This document shows, one piece after another, positions 54,937 through 62,843 of a stretch of 64,000 bases of DNA (the stretch's first letter is position 1; each line of letters begins with the position of its first letter). Position numbers and translations under genes: made by a program. The notes under the pieces are model-generated. The model saw nothing but the letters and a program-made list of their open reading frames with translations. It did no database searches and was not told the DNA's origin. Source of the DNA: DASSUW01 sp963789005 (GTDB lineage: Bacteria; Actinomycetota; Thermoleophilia; Solirubrobacterales; Solirubrobacteraceae); the NCBI GenBank assembly GCA_963789005.1, contig CAWBIZ010000015.1, forward strand, positions 496,001 through 560,000, given 5' to 3'.

Positions 54937-55955
54937 GCTACGTCCCCGAGCTGCGCGACGGCCCGCCCTGGATCATGGAGGAGATGGTCGCGGCGCAGCC
55001 CGCGCTGGCGCGAGAGCTGCTGGACTCGCCGCCGAGCGCGGTCGCCCAAGTCGCCGCGGCGATCCGGGACACGTCCGGGCCCGTGACCGTCGTCGGCTGT
55101 GGCACCTCAGAGCACGGGGCGATGGCCGTCGCCGCGCAGCTCCACCGCGCGCTGGGCGGCGGCTGGCCGCCGCGGGCGGTCGCACGCCAGTCGCTCGAGG
55201 CCGCCGAGCGCCCGCAGCAGGGCGGCGTCTGCATCGGGATCTCCCACGACGGGGGCACGCGCGCGACCCAGCTCGCCTTGGAGGCGGCTGGGGCGGGCGG
55301 AGCGACGACGGCGCTCGTGACGTCGGTCCAGGGCGCTCCCGCCGACCACGTGCTCACGACGCCGGTGCACGACGACTCCTGGTGCCACACCGTCGGCTAC
55401 GTCTCGCCGATCCTCGTGGGCGCGGCGCTGGCCCGCGAGCTGGGCATGGAGGGAGTGGACGGAGCGGCTGCGGCAGCCGTGCTGGAGGCGCCCGGGCGTC
55501 CCGCGGTCCCGGACGCCGCGCGCGTCGTCGCCGCGGGCGCGGGGCTCGATCTGATCACCGCGCGCGAGACCGCCCTGAAGATCGCCGAGGGCGCGCGGAT
55601 CCCGTCGGTCGCCTTCCAGCTCGAGACGCTCTTGCACGGGCACCTGGCGGGCGAGGACTACTCGACCGCCGCCGTCCTCGTCCAGACCGACGCCGGCGCC
55701 GGCCGCGTGTCGCGGCGGGCCGGCCTGGCTGCCGCAGCCGTGTCCGAGATCGGCATGCCGGTGATCGAGATCGGCCCGCCGCCGGGCGACGGGCTCGACG
55801 GCGCGCTGGCGCGGCTCCTGTGGGGCGCGATCTCGCTGCAGCGCCTGACGCTGGCACTGGCCGACGCGCGCGGCGTCAACCCCGACCTGATCCGGCGCGA
55901 AGACGAGCCGTGGCGCCGCGCCGGCGACACGGCCGAGGGCGCCGGGGACTGGTAG
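54933..55955 (+). CDS. SIS-domain sugar isomerase-like protein
   Basis: The 340 residues have two SIS (sugar isomerase) folds similar to the isomerase half of GlmS and to AgaS: VTVVGCGTSEHGAMAVAAQL, then CIGISHDGGTRATQLALEAA and a C-terminal LITARETALKIAEGARIPSV with LLHGHLAGED. It probably acts on an amino-sugar phosphate or senses one. There is no glutaminase domain. Being coupled to the aminotransferase suggests that the two handle one amino-compound pathway. Confidence 0.85.
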   Translation: MSYVPELRDGPPWIMEEMVAAQPALARELLDSPPSAVAQVAAAIRDTSGPVTVVGCGTSEHGAMAVAAQLHRALGGGWPPRAVARQSLEAAERPQQGGVCIGISHDGGTRATQLALEAAGAGGATTALVTSVQGAPADHVLTTPVHDDSWCHTVGYVSPILVGAALARELGMEGVDGAAAAAVLEAPGRPAVPDAARVVAAGAGLDLITARETALKIAEGARIPSVAFQLETLLHGHLAGEDYSTAAVLVQTDAGAGRVSRRAGLAAAAVSEIGMPVIEIGPPPGDGLDGALARLLWGAISLQRLTLALADARGVNPDLIRREDEPWRRAGDTAEGAGDW

Positions 55956-55959
55956 CGCG

Positions 55960-57099
55960 TCACGCCGCCGCGGAGAGCGCGGCTCGGCGCTCGGGCGGGG
56001 CCGGGAGCGCCGCCGACGGCGGTGCGATGTCGAGGTAGTGGCGGAACGCCCACGCGGACAGCCGCCGCTGCCCGAAGGCACGCACGAGGCCGTCCATGAC
56101 CGGGCCATGGAGGCGCCGCACCGACTGCTGCGCGGCGTACATGCACGCGAACTGCACCGAGTGGCCGGCGGAGAACTCGTCGTACCGGCGCAGCGCGTCG
56201 CCGACGCCCTGGCGTCCGTCGAGCACCGCCCGCAGCTCGCGCCCGCAGTACACGCCGAAGTAGAGCGCGGTGCGGATGCCCTCGGCGGTCATCGGCAGGC
56301 AGTGGCCGGCGGAGTCGCCGACGAAGAAGACGCCGTTCCCGGTCGCCGGCCGCAGCCGGTGAGGGATCCAGTTGCCCTGGAAGCGGACCGCGTCCGCCGA
56401 GACGTCCGAGGCAAGCGCGAGCGTCGGGTCCTTGACTCCGATCGCGGGATCGAACGAGCCGACGCCGATCCGCAGCTCGTCGCGGGCCGGGAACGACCAG
56501 CCGTAGCCGGGGCCGACGTAGCGGCGGTCGAGCCACAGCTCGAGATCGTCGCCACGGCCGTCCGGATGCACCTCCAGCCCGCGCGAGAGCGGCGCGTCGG
56601 GCGGCTGCACGTTGTCGCCGGCGCCGAGCACCCGCCGCCAGCCGAGCGCGTCGACGAGCAGCGGCGCGCTCACGTCGCCGCGGTCCGTGTGCACCACGCT
56701 GCCCGTGCGCCCGTTGACCTTCGCGGTCTCGAAGTCGGCGTCGCCGCATTGCTCCCACAGCCGCGCGCACAGCGTCCGGTAGTCGAAGGTCGAGAACGTC
56801 CACGGCAGCGGCCACCGGCGACTCACCTGCGGGGTGTGCACGAGCAGCGACTCGAACGTCTGCCGGATCGAGTCCTCGAGGCCCAGGTTCACCAACCACT
56901 CGGTGGGGGCGGCGCACGCCGAGGTCTGCCGCTCGCCGATCTCGTAGCGGTCGAGCACGAGCACCCGCGCGCCGGTGGCGCGAAGCTCGCGCGCCACCGC
57001 CAGACCGGCGAAGGAAGCCCCGCAGATCAGGACGTCAGATGAGGCGCCTGACGGGAACGAAGTCCGCTCAGCACCGCGCTTCGTTGCACGTACGGGCAT
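55960..57099 (-). CDS. FAD-dependent oxidoreductase, geranylgeranyl-reductase-like (paralogue 2)
   Basis: The 379 residues share long conserved runs with the gene at 27523-28698: CGASFAGLAVAREL, RYEIGER, TSACAAPT, LGWRRVLG, SRGLEVHP, GDSAGHC and CGRELRAVL. Both belong to the same flavoprotein subfamily, with a second FAD motif VFFVGDSAGHCLPMTAEGI. This copy has no prenyl synthase neighbour. It is divergent from rpsA (31 bp between ATGs) and converges on the SIS gene with 4 bases between stops. Confidence 0.87.
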   Translation of the reverse strand: MPVRATKRGAERTSFPSGASSDVLICGASFAGLAVARELRATGARVLVLDRYEIGERQTSACAAPTEWLVNLGLEDSIRQTFESLLVHTPQVSRRWPLPWTFSTFDYRTLCARLWEQCGDADFETAKVNGRTGSVVHTDRGDVSAPLLVDALGWRRVLGAGDNVQPPDAPLSRGLEVHPDGRGDDLELWLDRRYVGPGYGWSFPARDELRIGVGSFDPAIGVKDPTLALASDVSADAVRFQGNWIPHRLRPATGNGVFFVGDSAGHCLPMTAEGIRTALYFGVYCGRELRAVLDGRQGVGDALRRYDEFSAGHSVQFACMYAAQQSVRRLHGPVMDGLVRAFGQRRLSAWAFRHYLDIAPPSAALPAPPERRAALSAAA

Positions 57100-57112
57100 A
57101 GGGTCGGGCCGC

Positions 57113-57118
57113 TACAGT
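57113..57118 (+). promoter_or_regulatory. -10 box of rpsA
   Basis: TACAGT lies 12 nt before the rpsA ATG, giving a leader of about 5 nt. The sequence TACAGTATC also reads GATACTGTA toward the divergent oxidoreductase gene, so the two promoters may share this site. Confidence 0.45.
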
Positions 57119-57130
57119 ATCTGGCCGCCA

Positions 57131-58687
57131 ATGGAAGCCACACTGACCCCTCCCACCGACACCGACGCAAAGGTCGTCGAGGGCTCCGACGGGATGCTCC
57201 TCGAGATCGACGGCCAGATCGTTCCGAACTATGACGCGACGATCGTTCCCTTCGACGAGGGCGACGTCGTCACGGGCAAGGTGGTGCGGATCGACAAGGA
57301 CGAGGTCCTCGTCGACATCGGGTACAAGAGCGAGGGCGTCATCCCCTCCGGCGAGCTGTCGATCCGCAAGTCGGTCGACACCTCGGAGGAGGTCGAGATC
57401 GGCGAGGAGGTCGACGCGCTGGTCCTCACCAAGGAGGACCAGGACGGCCGGCTGATCCTGTCCAAGAAGCGCGCTCGCTTCGAGCGCGCCTGGCGCCGGA
57501 TCGAGGCCGCCGCCGAGTCCGGCGAGCCGGTGATCGGCGCGGTGATCGAGGTCGTCAAGGGCGGCCTGATCATCGACCTCGGGGTGCGCGGCTTCCTGCC
57601 CGCCTCGCTGGTCGACATCCGGCGCGTGCCGAACCTCGACGAGTACCTGGGCCAGAACATCCAGTGCAAGGTGATCGAGCTCAACCGCTCCCGCAACAAC
57701 GTGGTGCTCTCGCGCCGCGCGGTGCTGGAGGAGGAGCGCAAGGAGCAGCGCCAGGCGATCCTCGAGCGGCTGCAGCCCGGCCTCATCATCGAGGGCCAGA
57801 TCTCCAACATCGTCGACTTCGGCGCGTTCGTCGACCTCGACGGGATCGACGGCCTGATCCACATCTCCGAGCTCTCGTGGTCGCACGTCAACCACCCGAG
57901 CGAGATCCTCTCGATCGGCGACACCGTGCAGGTCAAGGTGCTCGACATCGACCGCGACCGCCAGCGCATCTCCCTGGGCCTCAAGCAGACCCAGGAGGAC
58001 CCGTGGCAGCGCGTGGTCGACACCTACCACGTGGGCGACGAGCTCGAGGGGACCGTGACCAAGGTCGTCGCGTTCGGCGCCTTCGTCGAGATCCTCGAGG
58101 GCGTCGAGGGGCTCGTGCACATCTCCGAGCTCGCCCAGCAGCACGTCGAGAACCCGCGCGAGATCGTGCAGCCCGGCGACGAGGTGAAGGTCAAGATCCT
58201 CGAGATCGACTCCGAGCGCCGCCGCCTCTCGCTCTCGATCAAGCGCGTCGAGGGCCAGGTGCTCGAGCGCCGCTCGGTCGCCGACGCCGACATCGAGAAC
58301 GTGCCCGAGCTCGGCCTGTCCGAGGACGTGTTCGCCGCGCAGGGCACCGAGGACGAGGCCGTCGCCGAGGCGATCGAGTCCGAGCTCGCGCCGGCGGACG
58401 AAGCGCCGGTCGAAGCCGAGCCGGCCGCCGAGGCCGAGCCCGTCGAGGACGAGCCGGCCGCCGAGGCCGAAACGGTCGAGGCCGAGCCCGTCGAGGACGA
58501 GCCGGCAGCCGAGGCCGAAACGGTCGAGGCCGAGCCGGCCGCCGAGGACGAACCGGTCGTGGAGGCGGAGCCCGAGCCCGCCGCGGAGGCCGAGCCCGAA
58601 GCCGCCGCGGAGCCCGAGCCGGCCGCCGAGGCCGAGCCCGAGGCGCCGGCCGAAGACGCCCCGACCGAGGACGAGCAGACCAGCTGA
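57131..58687 (+). CDS. rpsA: 30S ribosomal protein S1
   Basis: This mRNA-binding ribosomal protein has 518 residues. Four S1 domains are visible (about 35-110, 120-190, 205-280 and 290-365), each with the VDIGYKSEGVI / VDFGAFVDL style core. The region after residue about 385 is a 130-residue acidic Glu/Ala/Pro tail with 16-residue repeats. Actinobacterial S1 proteins are often four-domain with acidic tails, but this one is long and repetitive. coaE follows with a CTGA overlap. Confidence 0.95.
   Translation: MEATLTPPTDTDAKVVEGSDGMLLEIDGQIVPNYDATIVPFDEGDVVTGKVVRIDKDEVLVDIGYKSEGVIPSGELSIRKSVDTSEEVEIGEEVDALVLTKEDQDGRLILSKKRARFERAWRRIEAAAESGEPVIGAVIEVVKGGLIIDLGVRGFLPASLVDIRRVPNLDEYLGQNIQCKVIELNRSRNNVVLSRRAVLEEERKEQRQAILERLQPGLIIEGQISNIVDFGAFVDLDGIDGLIHISELSWSHVNHPSEILSIGDTVQVKVLDIDRDRQRISLGLKQTQEDPWQRVVDTYHVGDELEGTVTKVVAFGAFVEILEGVEGLVHISELAQQHVENPREIVQPGDEVKVKILEIDSERRRLSLSIKRVEGQVLERRSVADADIENVPELGLSEDVFAAQGTEDEAVAEAIESELAPADEAPVEAEPAAEAEPVEDEPAAEAETVEAEPVEDEPAAEAETVEAEPAAEDEPVVEAEPEPAAEAEPEAAAEPEPAAEAEPEAPAEDAPTEDEQTS
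58433..58528. repeat. 48-bp tandem repeats in the rpsA acidic tail
   Basis: Bases 58433-58480 and 58481-58528 match at 47 of 48 positions. They encode AEPVEDEPAAEAETVE repeats. Confidence 0.85.
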
Positions 58688-59277
58688 GCGGGCCGCCGTT
58701 CGTCGGGTTGACGGGCGGGATCGGGGCCGGGAAGTCTGAGGCCCTCGCGGCCCTCGGCCGCCTCGGTGCGGCGACCCTCTCCGCCGACGCCGTCGTGCAC
58801 GACCTCTACCGCGACCCCGAGGTGCGCGCCGCCGTGGTCTCCCGCTGGGGCGCCGAGGTGGCGCCCGGCGGCGAGGTGGACCGCGCCGCCGTCGCCCGCC
58901 GCGCGTTCGCGAGCTCCGCTGATCGCGAGTGGCTCGAAGGCCTGCTGTGGCCGCGGGTGCGCGAGCGGGTCGCCCGCTGGCGCGCCACGGAGGCCGCCCG
59001 CGAGCCGGCGCCGCCCGCGCTCGTGGTCGAGGTGCCGCTGCTGTTCGAGAGCGGGGGGGAGACCGCCTACGATGTGACGATCGCGATCGTCGCCGACGAC
59101 CACGTGCGTGCCGGGCGGGCGGCTGCGCGCGGGCACGAGGCGGTCGACGAGCGCGCGGCGCGCCAATTCTCTCAGCAGGAGAAGGCGCAACGTGCGACGT
59201 ATGCCCTGGAGAACTCCGGCACGATCGCCGAGCTGGAAGCCAAACTGTCGTCCGTCCTTGGCAAGCTGACACCGTGA
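58684..59277 (+). CDS. coaE: dephospho-CoA kinase, probable CTG start
   Basis: This enzyme makes the last step of coenzyme A synthesis. The 197 residues include the P-loop in FVGLTGGIGAGKSEAL, LSADAVVHDLY, VEVPLLFESGGE and RAARQFSQQEK. The P-loop begins only a few residues into the frame. The only start that keeps the first beta strand is a CTG (58684) overlapping the rpsA stop as CTGA; the first TTG (58708) would cut the strand. rpsA-coaE order is common in actinobacteria. Confidence 0.93.
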   Translation: MSGPPFVGLTGGIGAGKSEALAALGRLGAATLSADAVVHDLYRDPEVRAAVVSRWGAEVAPGGEVDRAAVARRAFASSADREWLEGLLWPRVRERVARWRATEAAREPAPPALVVEVPLLFESGGETAYDVTIAIVADDHVRAGRAAARGHEAVDERAARQFSQQEKAQRATYALENSGTIAELEAKLSSVLGKLTP

Positions 59278-59912
59278 GCGCCACCGCACAAGCCCGCACC
59301 TCGCCCCGCCGCCGCCCGCGTACGCGCAGGCGCCTCGGGCGGCGCCGGCTCGCGCTGCTCGCCACCGTGGTGCTGGCCACGGTCGTCGCCACCGCGGTGC
59401 TCTCGCCGTGGGCCGACAAGGCGGTCAAGGAGGTCACGCTCCCGCTCCGCCACGACGACGTGATCCGCCAGCAGGCCGCCGACAAGCAGCTCGACCCCGC
59501 GCTGATCGCCGGCGTCATCTACGTCGAGTCGCGCTTCCGCGACCAGACGTCGCACGCCGGCGCCAAGGGCCTGATGCAGCTGATGCCTCAGACCGCGGAC
59601 TACATCGCCACCAAGTCCGGCGGCACGGAGTTCGAGCAGGGCGATCTCGCCGACCCGCAGATCAACATCTCCTACGGCTCGTGGTACCTGCGCTACCTGC
59701 AGGAGAAGTACCACGGCAACGTGCTCCTCACCCTCGCCGCCTACAACGCCGGCGAGGGCAAGGTCGACGAGTGGTGGCGCGAGGCGGCCGACCGCGGCGA
59801 GCGCTTCCGGGCGGCCGACATCCCGTTCGCCGAGACCCGCGAGTACGTCGCGCGGGTGCAGGAGGCGAAGCGGGCGTACCGCCGCGAGTACGCCCGCGAG
59901 CTCGGGCTCTAA
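59274..59912 (+). CDS. lytic transglycosylase, SLT domain
   Basis: The 212-residue protein has a basic N-terminus and one signal-anchor helix (about 25-45), then a soluble lytic transglycosylase domain: LIAGVIYVESRFRDQTSHAGAKG-type text with the catalytic Glu in YVESRF, GLMQLMPQTADYI and LAAYNAGEGKVDEW. It would cleave peptidoglycan outside the cell. The GTG start overlaps the coaE stop. Its stop shares bases with the opposing small gene (CTAA). Confidence 0.93.
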   Translation: MSATAQARTSPRRRPRTRRRLGRRRLALLATVVLATVVATAVLSPWADKAVKEVTLPLRHDDVIRQQAADKQLDPALIAGVIYVESRFRDQTSHAGAKGLMQLMPQTADYIATKSGGTEFEQGDLADPQINISYGSWYLRYLQEKYHGNVLLTLAAYNAGEGKVDEWWREAADRGERFRAADIPFAETREYVARVQEAKRAYRREYARELGL

Positions 59913-60148
59913 CGATCCGGGCGGCGCGGCGGGAGCGCCCGGCGGCGCTCGCGGGCGACGCGGTGGTCGTGCCCGCCGTGCTCCGGCGCCCGGTGCGCGG
60001 GCCGCTCCGGCTCAGGCGGCGGCGCGGGCTGTGCCGCCTGGCGGTCGCGGTCCTCGGCGCGGCCGACGAGGTAGAACGCGTACGACACGGCCAGCACGGC
60101 GAGCAGGCCGATGCCGGCGAGCAGGGCGGCGACGAGCGTCGTGGACAT
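59909..60148 (-). CDS. small His/Arg-rich membrane protein
   Basis: The 79 residues have one N-terminal transmembrane helix (about 5-27) and a long Pro/Arg/His-rich tail (HRAPEHGGHDHRVARERRR). A TACTCT box lies 9 nt before the ATG. It follows ApbE by 23 bp on the same strand, so it may belong to the flavinylation operon. The His-rich tail could bind metal, which is a guess. No family recognised. Confidence 0.6.
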   Translation of the reverse strand: MSTTLVAALLAGIGLLAVLAVSYAFYLVGRAEDRDRQAAQPAPPPEPERPAHRAPEHGGHDHRVARERRRALPPRRPDR

Positions 60149-60171
60149 CCTCGGTCGAGAGTAGACCACCG

Positions 60172-60945
60172 TCAGCCGACGCTGGCCGCCACCGATCCGC
60201 CGCACAGCCGGGCGAAGCCGGGCGTGGAGAGCACCCGCTCGCCGATCACCGTCATCGCCTCGTAGCCGTCCAGCCCGGCGGTCCACGCCGGGCCGGCGGC
60301 TCCCATGGCGAACGCCGCGGTCGCGTAGGCGTCGGCCGTCCCGAGATCCGGCCCGACGACGGTCACCGAGCGCGCGCCGCGGGCCGGGCGTCGCGTGTGC
60401 GGGTCGATCACGTGCGCGCCGCGCTCGTAGGCGCCCGACGTGGCGACGGCGGCGTCGTGCACGCTGAGCGCTGCCGCCAGACGGCGACGCCGGCGCGGGT
60501 GCCGGACGCCGACGCGCCACGGCCCCCCGCGCGCCACGAGGTCGCCGCCGGCGTTGATGCAGAACCGCTGCTCGCCCGACGCGTCGAGCAGCGCCGCCGC
60601 CCGATCGACCGCCCAGCCCTTGACGAGGCCGGACGGATCGAGCCGCCCGCCCGCGCGCGCGTCGAAGTAGCCGCCGGTCTCCTCGCGCAATCGCTCGCAG
60701 CGCTCCAGGACCTCGTGTACGAGGGGGTCGGCGTCCGCGAGCGCGAGCTCGCCGCGGTCGAGCCGGCAGATCTCGCTCTCGCACCGGTAGGTGCTGAAGA
60801 GCGCGTCCACCCGTCGCAGCCAGGCGAACGCGGCCGCCGCGGAGCGCGGTGCCACGCCGGCGACCGCGATCGGCATGCCCATGATCCGCGCGTGAGTGGT
60901 TCCCGGCCCGCGGTCGGGGCACGGATCGCGGCGGGCGTCAGCCAC
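60172..60945 (-). CDS. apbE: ApbE-type FAD:protein FMN transferase
   Basis: This enzyme attaches FMN covalently to Thr/Ser in partner proteins. The 257 residues contain IMGMPIAVAG, LDPSGLVKGWAVDRAAALL, the FAD-binding INAGGDLVARG, HVIDPHTRRPA and the metal-site region TADAYATAAFAMG (usually ADALATALF). It starts at a GTG overlapping the FMN-binding protein gene by 8 bp. No lipobox or signal peptide is evident, unlike secreted ApbE, so its location is uncertain; the N-terminus may be mis-set. Confidence 0.88.
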   Translation of the reverse strand: MADARRDPCPDRGPGTTHARIMGMPIAVAGVAPRSAAAAFAWLRRVDALFSTYRCESEICRLDRGELALADADPLVHEVLERCERLREETGGYFDARAGGRLDPSGLVKGWAVDRAAALLDASGEQRFCINAGGDLVARGGPWRVGVRHPRRRRRLAAALSVHDAAVATSGAYERGAHVIDPHTRRPARGARSVTVVGPDLGTADAYATAAFAMGAAGPAWTAGLDGYEAMTVIGERVLSTPGFARLCGGSVAASVG

Positions 60946-61381
60946 GGCGGGCCTCCCGGATCGCCGCCCGCAGCGATTCGATCCAGCTCTCGCTCGTCGA
61001 CGTGGCGCCCGATACGACGTCGATGTCGGCGCTGCCCGCCCGCAGCGCCTCCTCGCGCAGGATCGGCTCCGCGCGGGCGTTGAGCGCCTCGGTGTGCGGG
61101 CCGTCGCCGCTGAGCGCGATCGTCTCGACGCCCGTCAGCCGCCCCTTGGTCAGCGTCGCACGCACCTGGATCACCGAGAACGGCGTCGCGACCACCGGCC
61201 CCGTGCCGGTCGTGGACCCCGGCGGCGCGGGCGTGGCGATCGGGCGCTCGATCGCCCGCGGTGTGGCGATCGGCCGCAGGGCGGAGTTCGGGTTCAGCGT
61301 CACCGGCGGCTCGGTGTCGAACCGCGCGAGCAGCACGACCGCCACCACGGTCACCACGAGGGCGGGCAGGGCGCGGCGCAT
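60938..61381 (-). CDS. membrane-anchored FMN-binding protein (flavinylation target)
   Basis: The 147 residues have a signal-anchor helix (about 5-20), a Pro/Thr/Ala linker, and a C-terminal FMN-binding domain with TKGRLTGVETIALSG and DVVSGATSTSESW. The SGATSTS is the ApbE flavinylation motif; Thr is the expected attachment site. It is the predicted substrate of the adjacent ApbE and electron acceptor from the ferric reductase-like protein. Its ATG shares a base with the stop of an upstream micro-ORF. Confidence 0.9.
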   Translation of the reverse strand: MRRALPALVVTVVAVVLLARFDTEPPVTLNPNSALRPIATPRAIERPIATPAPPGSTTGTGPVVATPFSVIQVRATLTKGRLTGVETIALSGDGPHTEALNARAEPILREEALRAGSADIDVVSGATSTSESWIESLRAAIREARRG

Positions 61382-61425
61382 CAGAGGGCGAACGGCTCCG
61401 TGAAGTCGGGCAGGGCGCGGCGCAT
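61381..61425 (-). CDS. 14-residue micro-ORF, copy 1
   Basis: It encodes MRRALPDFTEPFAL and stop, with an ATG overlapping the stop of micro-ORF 2 and a stop overlapping the FMN-binding gene ATG (TGATG). The peptide joins the start of the FMN-binding protein (MRRALP) to the end of the ferric reductase (FTExFAL). It is a by-product of tandem duplication that could still keep ribosomes coupled between the two genes. Expression is unproven. Confidence 0.4.
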   Translation of the reverse strand: MRRALPDFTEPFAL

Positions 61426-61468
61426 CAGAGGGCGAACGGCTCCGTGAAGTCGGGCAGGGCGCGGCGCA
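61381..61468. repeat. two identical 44-bp tandem repeats at a gene junction
   Basis: 61381-61424 and 61425-61468 are identical, and the first 30 bases of a third, diverged copy continue to 61489 as the real 3' end of the ferric reductase gene. The unit spans one stop-start overlap. Confidence 0.93.
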
Positions 61469-61469
61469 T
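61425..61469 (-). CDS. 14-residue micro-ORF, copy 2
   Basis: Same sequence as copy 1. Its ATG overlaps the stop codon of the ferric reductase-like gene (TGATG), and its stop overlaps the ATG of copy 1. Confidence 0.4.
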   Translation of the reverse strand: MRRALPDFTEPFAL

Positions 61470-62794
61470 CAGAGGGCGAACCGCTCCGTGAAGATGTGCC
61501 GCCGCGGCACGCCGGAGCGCCCGAGGCTCGCGCGGGTCGCCTCCGTCATGGCCGGCGGCCCGCAGACGTACACGTCCCGCGCGGCGATGTCCGGCACCAG
61601 CCGCAGCAGGTGCTCGGAGGACAGGAAGTCGCCGTCGCGGTGGTCGCCGACGACGTAGTGGATTTCGGCGCCGCGCCGGCCGGCGAGCTCGTCCAGCTCC
61701 GCACGCAGGATCACGTCGTCCTCCCGCAGCGCGCGGTAGACGACCGCGATGTCGCCCGGGCCGCCGGGCATGTCCTCGAGCAGCGCCCGGATCGGCGTGA
61801 TGCCGACGCCGCCGGCGATCAGCGCCACGCGCGGGCGTCGCCGCGTGGCCGTGGTGAACGAGCCGAACGGCCCTTCGGCGATCACCGGCGTGCCGGGCGG
61901 GATCGCCCGCAGGGCCGCGGTGTAGTCGCCGACGCCCTTGACCGTGATCCGCAATCGCCGGCCGTCGGGCGCCGCCGAGAGCGAGAACGGGTGCGCCTCC
62001 CACCAGCGGTCGCGCGTGAGGAACCGCCAGGTGAAGAACTGGCCGGTGCGGGCGCGCAGGCGCTCGAGCCGCACGCCCTCGATCTCGATCGACACGAACC
62101 CGGGCGCCTCCTCGACCACGCGCGCGACCCGCAGCCGGTGCCGGAGCGTGCGCGCGAGCGGGACGCCCAGGCGGAAGACGACGATCGCGCCGAGCGTGAC
62201 CCCGTACAGGCCGTACCAGTACGCGCGGGCGACCGGCTCGCCCACGAAGTCGCTGCCCGTGGCGAGCTGGTGGCTGAACGCGAGCGCCACGCCGAGGTAG
62301 GCGTAGAGGTGCACGAAGTACCACGTCTCGTAGCGCAGCCGGCGGCGCACGATCACCGCCGACGTGACCGCGACCGCCACCAGCAGCGTCAGGCCGGCGA
62401 CGGCGGTGATGACCCCCGGATAGCCGGTGATCAGCCGCGAAATCTCGTCCGCCAGCGAGATCCGATCCCCGATCGTGTAGCCCGCCGTGATCAGCACGAC
62501 GTGCGCACCGAGCAGCGCAACGCACGCACAGCCGCCGGCGCGGTGCCACACCACCAGCCGGTCGAACCCGACGAGGCGGTCGAGCAGCGGCAGCCGCGCG
62601 AGCAGCAGCAGCTGCAGCAGCACGAGGTACGCGGCCAGCAGGCCCGACACGCGCCCGAGCCCGGTGAGCAGGCTCGCGGCGTCGTGGACGTCGCGGATGC
62701 CGCCAGGACCCCACAGCCAGACGACGATCCCGGCGTTCGCGACGGCGAGCAGCGCCAGGCCCCAGGCGGCGATCCTCCGGCGGCCCGCGCTCAC
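61469..62794 (-). CDS. ferric reductase-like transmembrane flavo-haem protein
   Basis: The 441 residues have about six N-terminal helices with paired His likely to bind haem (WHRAGGCACVALLGAHVVLI and YFVHLYAYLGVALAFSHQL). A cytoplasmic ferredoxin-reductase module follows: HPFSLSAAPDG (FAD), IAGGVGITPIRALLE and YVCGPPAM (NAD). It would move electrons from NAD(P)H across the membrane to the FMN-binding protein. The GTG start (62794) has a TAAACT box 7 nt upstream. First gene of the operon. Confidence 0.9.
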   Translation of the reverse strand: MSAGRRRIAAWGLALLAVANAGIVVWLWGPGGIRDVHDAASLLTGLGRVSGLLAAYLVLLQLLLLARLPLLDRLVGFDRLVVWHRAGGCACVALLGAHVVLITAGYTIGDRISLADEISRLITGYPGVITAVAGLTLLVAVAVTSAVIVRRRLRYETWYFVHLYAYLGVALAFSHQLATGSDFVGEPVARAYWYGLYGVTLGAIVVFRLGVPLARTLRHRLRVARVVEEAPGFVSIEIEGVRLERLRARTGQFFTWRFLTRDRWWEAHPFSLSAAPDGRRLRITVKGVGDYTAALRAIPPGTPVIAEGPFGSFTTATRRRPRVALIAGGVGITPIRALLEDMPGGPGDIAVVYRALREDDVILRAELDELAGRRGAEIHYVVGDHRDGDFLSSEHLLRLVPDIAARDVYVCGPPAMTEATRASLGRSGVPRRHIFTERFAL

Positions 62795-62801
62795 GGCGCC
62801 A

Positions 62802-62807
62802 AGTTTA
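62802..62807 (-). promoter_or_regulatory. -10 box of the ferric reductase operon, leaderless
   Basis: TAAACT on the reverse strand lies 7 nt before the GTG at 62794. Confidence 0.5.
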
Positions 62808-62830
62808 CGTGCGCTCTGTTGGGATCGGCG

Positions 62831-62836
62831 TAAGAT
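62831..62836 (+). promoter_or_regulatory. -10 box of the 100-residue membrane protein gene, leaderless
   Basis: TAAGAT lies 7 nt before the ATG at 62844. It makes the ATG at 62835 unlikely. Confidence 0.45.
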
Positions 62837-62843
62837 GGCGGGC

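Noticed and set aside
57068..59518. 816-codon reverse open frame opposite rpsA, coaE and the transglycosylase
   Set aside because: The opposite strand holds three clear family matches; the reverse frame has shadow composition.
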